A stretch of DNA of 64,000 nucleotides from Grimontia sedimenti (GTDB taxonomy: Bacteria; Pseudomonadota; Gammaproteobacteria; Enterobacterales; Vibrionaceae): positions 124,001 to 188,000 of the forward strand of contig NZ_JAALDL010000008.1 in the NCBI RefSeq assembly GCF_011045095.1, in the 5' to 3' direction. Position 1 is the stretch's first letter, and each line of letters starts with the position of its first letter. Both the position numbers and the translations under genes were made by a program. The notes beneath the pieces are model-generated. The model saw nothing but the letters and a program-made list of their open reading frames with translations. It searched no databases and was not told the DNA's origin. Below, one piece after another: positions 61,599 through 64,000 of this stretch.

Positions 61599-64000
61599 AT
61601 GGTTGAGTTCTATATTCCCATTGAGCAAGGCAGCAAAGATTTCGGTACGCCTGCTGTTAAAGGCGAAGACGTTAAGCAAATCTCACTGACCATTGATGGC
61701 TGGCCAATCTCTGTGCCAGAGGGCACGTCGGTGATGCATGCATCTACCATGCTGAATATTCAAATTCCCAAATTGTGTGCCACTGATTCACTCGAAGCGT
61801 TTGGCTCATGCCGTATGTGTGTGGTGGAAATTGAAGGAATGCGCGGAAAACCCGCCGCCTGCACCACACCCGTTGCCGAAGGCATGGTAGTCACCACACA
61901 AAATGAAGCGCTGCGTAAGTTACGCCGTAACGTGATGGAGTTATACATTTCAGACCATCCACTGGATTGTTTGACCTGTGCGGTGAATGGCGACTGTGAA
62001 TTGCAGGACATGGCGGGGGCAGTTGGTCTTCGTGACGTGCGCTACGGATTCGAAGGTAACAATCACCTCAACATGGAAAAGGACACCTCCAATCCTTACT
62101 TCACCTTTGATACCAGCAAATGCATCGTCTGTTCCCGATGTGTGCGTGCCTGTGAAGAGATTCAGGGTCAACACGCACTGACGGTGGAAAGTCGGGGTTT
62201 TGAGTCCCGTATCGTCGCAGGGTCAGAGTCGTTTATGGACTCTGAATGCGTATCCTGTGGTGCTTGCGTGCAAGCCTGTCCGACGGCAGCATTGACAGAA
62301 AACAGCGTGATAGAACTCGGCACCCCGAGCCATTATCGTGTGACGACGTGTGCCTATTGTGGCGTTGGTTGTTCATTCCGAGCTGAAATGCGCGGTGATG
62401 AATTGATCCGAATGGTGCCGCACAAAGATGGCAAGGCGAATCAGGGGCATTCTTGTGTGAAAGGGCGTTTTGCCTTTGGCTATGCAACCCACAAAGATCG
62501 TGTGACTGACCCGATGATCCGCGATTCTATTCATGAACCTTGGCGCAAGGTGAGTTGGGAAGAAGCGATTGGTTTTGCCGCAGATAAGATCAGAGCGATC
62601 CGCGATAAACACGGCGCGAATGCGCTGGGTGGGATCACCTCTTCCCGCTGCACTAATGAAGAAACCTATCTGGTGCAAAAACTGGTTCGCGCAGGCTTTG
62701 GTACCAACAACGTGGATACCTGTGCGCGTGTCTGTCACTCTCCGACGGGTTATGGCTTGAAAACCACGCTGGGCGAATCCGCAGGGACACAGACCTTCGA
62801 ATCAGTCCAAAAAGCCGATGCGATTATTGTTATCGGGGCCAACCCAACCGATGGTCATCCGGTGTTCGCGTCCCAGCTTAAACGTCGTCTTCGCAGCGGC
62901 GCAAAACTGATTGTTATCGACCCACGCGAAATTGATCTGGTCAATGCAGCGCATGTCCGTGCCCAATACCATCTTCAACTGCGTCCGGGAACTAATGTCG
63001 CCGTGTTGAATGCATTGGCGCACGTCATCATCAATGAAGGGTTGGAAGACACGTCATACATTGAAGCGCGTTGCGACATGGCAGCGTACAAAAAATGGCG
63101 CGACTTTATTGCCGATGAACATCATTCACCGGAAGCGATGGAAAGCGCCACAGGCGTTCCCGCCATGCTGATCCGAGAAGCCGCCCGTATGTATGCAAAA
63201 GCCGGAAACGGTGCCATTTACTATGGCCTTGGTGTGACTGAGCACAGTCAAGGCAGCTCAGCGGTTATGGCGATTGCCAACCTTGCCATGGCGACAGGTA
63301 ACGTCGGTCGTGAAGGGGTGGGTGTTAACCCACTGCGTGGTCAGAACAACGTGCAGGGCAGTTGTGATATGGGCTCGTTCCCTCATGAGTTGCCGGGTTA
63401 TCGCCATGTGTCAGACCCAGAAGTACGTGCATTGTTTGAGTGTGAATGGGGTGTGCCGATTGATGATGAACCTGGGCTTCGCATTCCTAACATGTTCGAT
63501 GCCGCTATCGCAGGTCGATTTAAAGGCATGTATGTGCAGGGTGAAGACATCGCCCAATCTGATCCGAATACCCAACACGTTGAAGCAGCGCTGACATCGT
63601 TGGAATGCCTGATCGTTCAGGACATCTTCCTCAACGAAACGGCGAAGTTTGCGCATGTATTCTTACCGGGTGCCAGCTTCTTAGAGAAAGACGGTACCTT
63701 CACCAATGCGGAGCGCCGTATCTCGCCAGTGCGTAAAGTGATGGCTCCGCTTTCGGGTAAAGCCGACTGGGAAGCGACCATGGATCTCGCCAACGCCCTT
63801 GGCTACGAGATGCATTACAAGCATCCTTCCGAAATCATGGATGAAATCTCCAAGCTGACGCCGACTTTCCATGGTGTGAGCTATGAAAAACTGGATGAGC
63901 TGGGCTCCATTCAATGGCCTTGTAACGATGAAGCGCCGCTAGGGACCCCAACCATGCACATCGGCGGATTTGTGAAAGGTAAGGGCAGCTTTGTGGTGAC
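61599..64000 (+). CDS. fdsA: FdsA, formate dehydrogenase alpha subunit (partial)
   Basis: The frame runs 800 codons to the window edge; the family is about 950 residues, so the C-terminus is missing. The N-terminus has a [2Fe-2S] ferredoxin domain (SCRMCVVEIEG, Cys71/Cys74), NuoG-like His/Cys cluster (HPLDCLTCAVNGDC), two [4Fe-4S] sets (CIVCSRCVRAC; CVSCGACVQACP) and another at CAYCGVGC. The molybdopterin domain carries the active Cys379-His380 (DTCARVCHSPTGYG), a Cys rather than selenocysteine. It oxidises formate to CO2; CO2 reduction is possible in this type. Confidence 0.93.
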   Translation, partial: MVEFYIPIEQGSKDFGTPAVKGEDVKQISLTIDGWPISVPEGTSVMHASTMLNIQIPKLCATDSLEAFGSCRMCVVEIEGMRGKPAACTTPVAEGMVVTTQNEALRKLRRNVMELYISDHPLDCLTCAVNGDCELQDMAGAVGLRDVRYGFEGNNHLNMEKDTSNPYFTFDTSKCIVCSRCVRACEEIQGQHALTVESRGFESRIVAGSESFMDSECVSCGACVQACPTAALTENSVIELGTPSHYRVTTCAYCGVGCSFRAEMRGDELIRMVPHKDGKANQGHSCVKGRFAFGYATHKDRVTDPMIRDSIHEPWRKVSWEEAIGFAADKIRAIRDKHGANALGGITSSRCTNEETYLVQKLVRAGFGTNNVDTCARVCHSPTGYGLKTTLGESAGTQTFESVQKADAIIVIGANPTDGHPVFASQLKRRLRSGAKLIVIDPREIDLVNAAHVRAQYHLQLRPGTNVAVLNALAHVIINEGLEDTSYIEARCDMAAYKKWRDFIADEHHSPEAMESATGVPAMLIREAARMYAKAGNGAIYYGLGVTEHSQGSSAVMAIANLAMATGNVGREGVGVNPLRGQNNVQGSCDMGSFPHELPGYRHVSDPEVRALFECEWGVPIDDEPGLRIPNMFDAAIAGRFKGMYVQGEDIAQSDPNTQHVEAALTSLECLIVQDIFLNETAKFAHVFLPGASFLEKDGTFTNAERRISPVRKVMAPLSGKADWEATMDLANALGYEMHYKHPSEIMDEISKLTPTFHGVSYEKLDELGSIQWPCNDEAPLGTPTMHIGGFVKGKGSFVV

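Overview
The window is a chromosomal stretch from a marine gammaproteobacterium, most likely a Vibrionaceae member of the Grimontia/Enterovibrio/Photobacterium type. Supporting points are an E. coli-like malI-malXY locus with clear MalI operators, rlmF, a DUF6404 protein, an IbpA gene with sigma-32 promoter and ROSE-like thermometer, Vibrio-style palindromic intergenic repeats, and moderate GC. Gene density is high. I found no rRNA, tRNA, CRISPR array or prophage. Family calls come from reading motifs; no database search was possible.

Layout. 1-5.7 kb: an alpha/beta hydrolase, a pentapeptide-repeat protein ending at a 162-bp MITE-like palindrome, an RhlE-type helicase, then a glutamate-cysteine-ligase-like enzyme paired with an AstE/AspA-type zinc hydrolase. 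6.3-10.3 kb: two methyltransferases, a lipoprotein and an M50 site-2 protease. 10.3-14.5 kb: malI diverging from malX-malY. 14.7-22.9 kb: a complete TolC-MFP-RND efflux operon whose RND pump has unusual proton-relay residues, then two outer-membrane proteins and a MarR regulator. 23.1-25.3 kb: an amidohydrolase lipoprotein and a frameshifted Sbal_3080-type lipoprotein. 25.4-28.1 kb: two paralogous P-loop GTPase-like genes sharing an upstream element, separated by a palindromic element. 28.1-33.6 kb: a K+ channel, YkvA-like protein, cupin, rlmF, DedA and a RodA-type SEDS protein. 34-37.7 kb: an AT-rich accessory island with lipoproteins and a REP-associated transposase (RAYT) region carrying an ~860-bp tandem duplication. 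37.8-42 kb: a second RND/MFP pair on the minus strand.

42.3-48.1 kb: a solitary betaine-type binding protein and a four-gene polyamine-type ABC importer. 48.2-56.9 kb: small proteins, two AraC regulators, a Bcr/CflA-type exporter, a Fur-box small Cys-rich protein, ibpA, a frameshifted GNAT with an SDR, and a GlxA/AraC regulator. 57.2-59.2 kb: psuK-psuG for pseudouridine breakdown. 59.4-64 kb: the start of a soluble NAD-dependent formate dehydrogenase operon (fdsGBA), cut by the window edge.

The observations most worth following are the paired GTPase-like genes with a shared promoter-proximal motif and a conserved glycine-rich tail, the D-N-R proton-relay variant of the first RND pump (the second pump in the window is canonical), the ROSE thermometer, a Shine-Dalgarno-sequestering hairpin ahead of the 20.5-kb gene, the RAYT/REP duplication, and two single-A frameshifts that may be real decay or assembly error.
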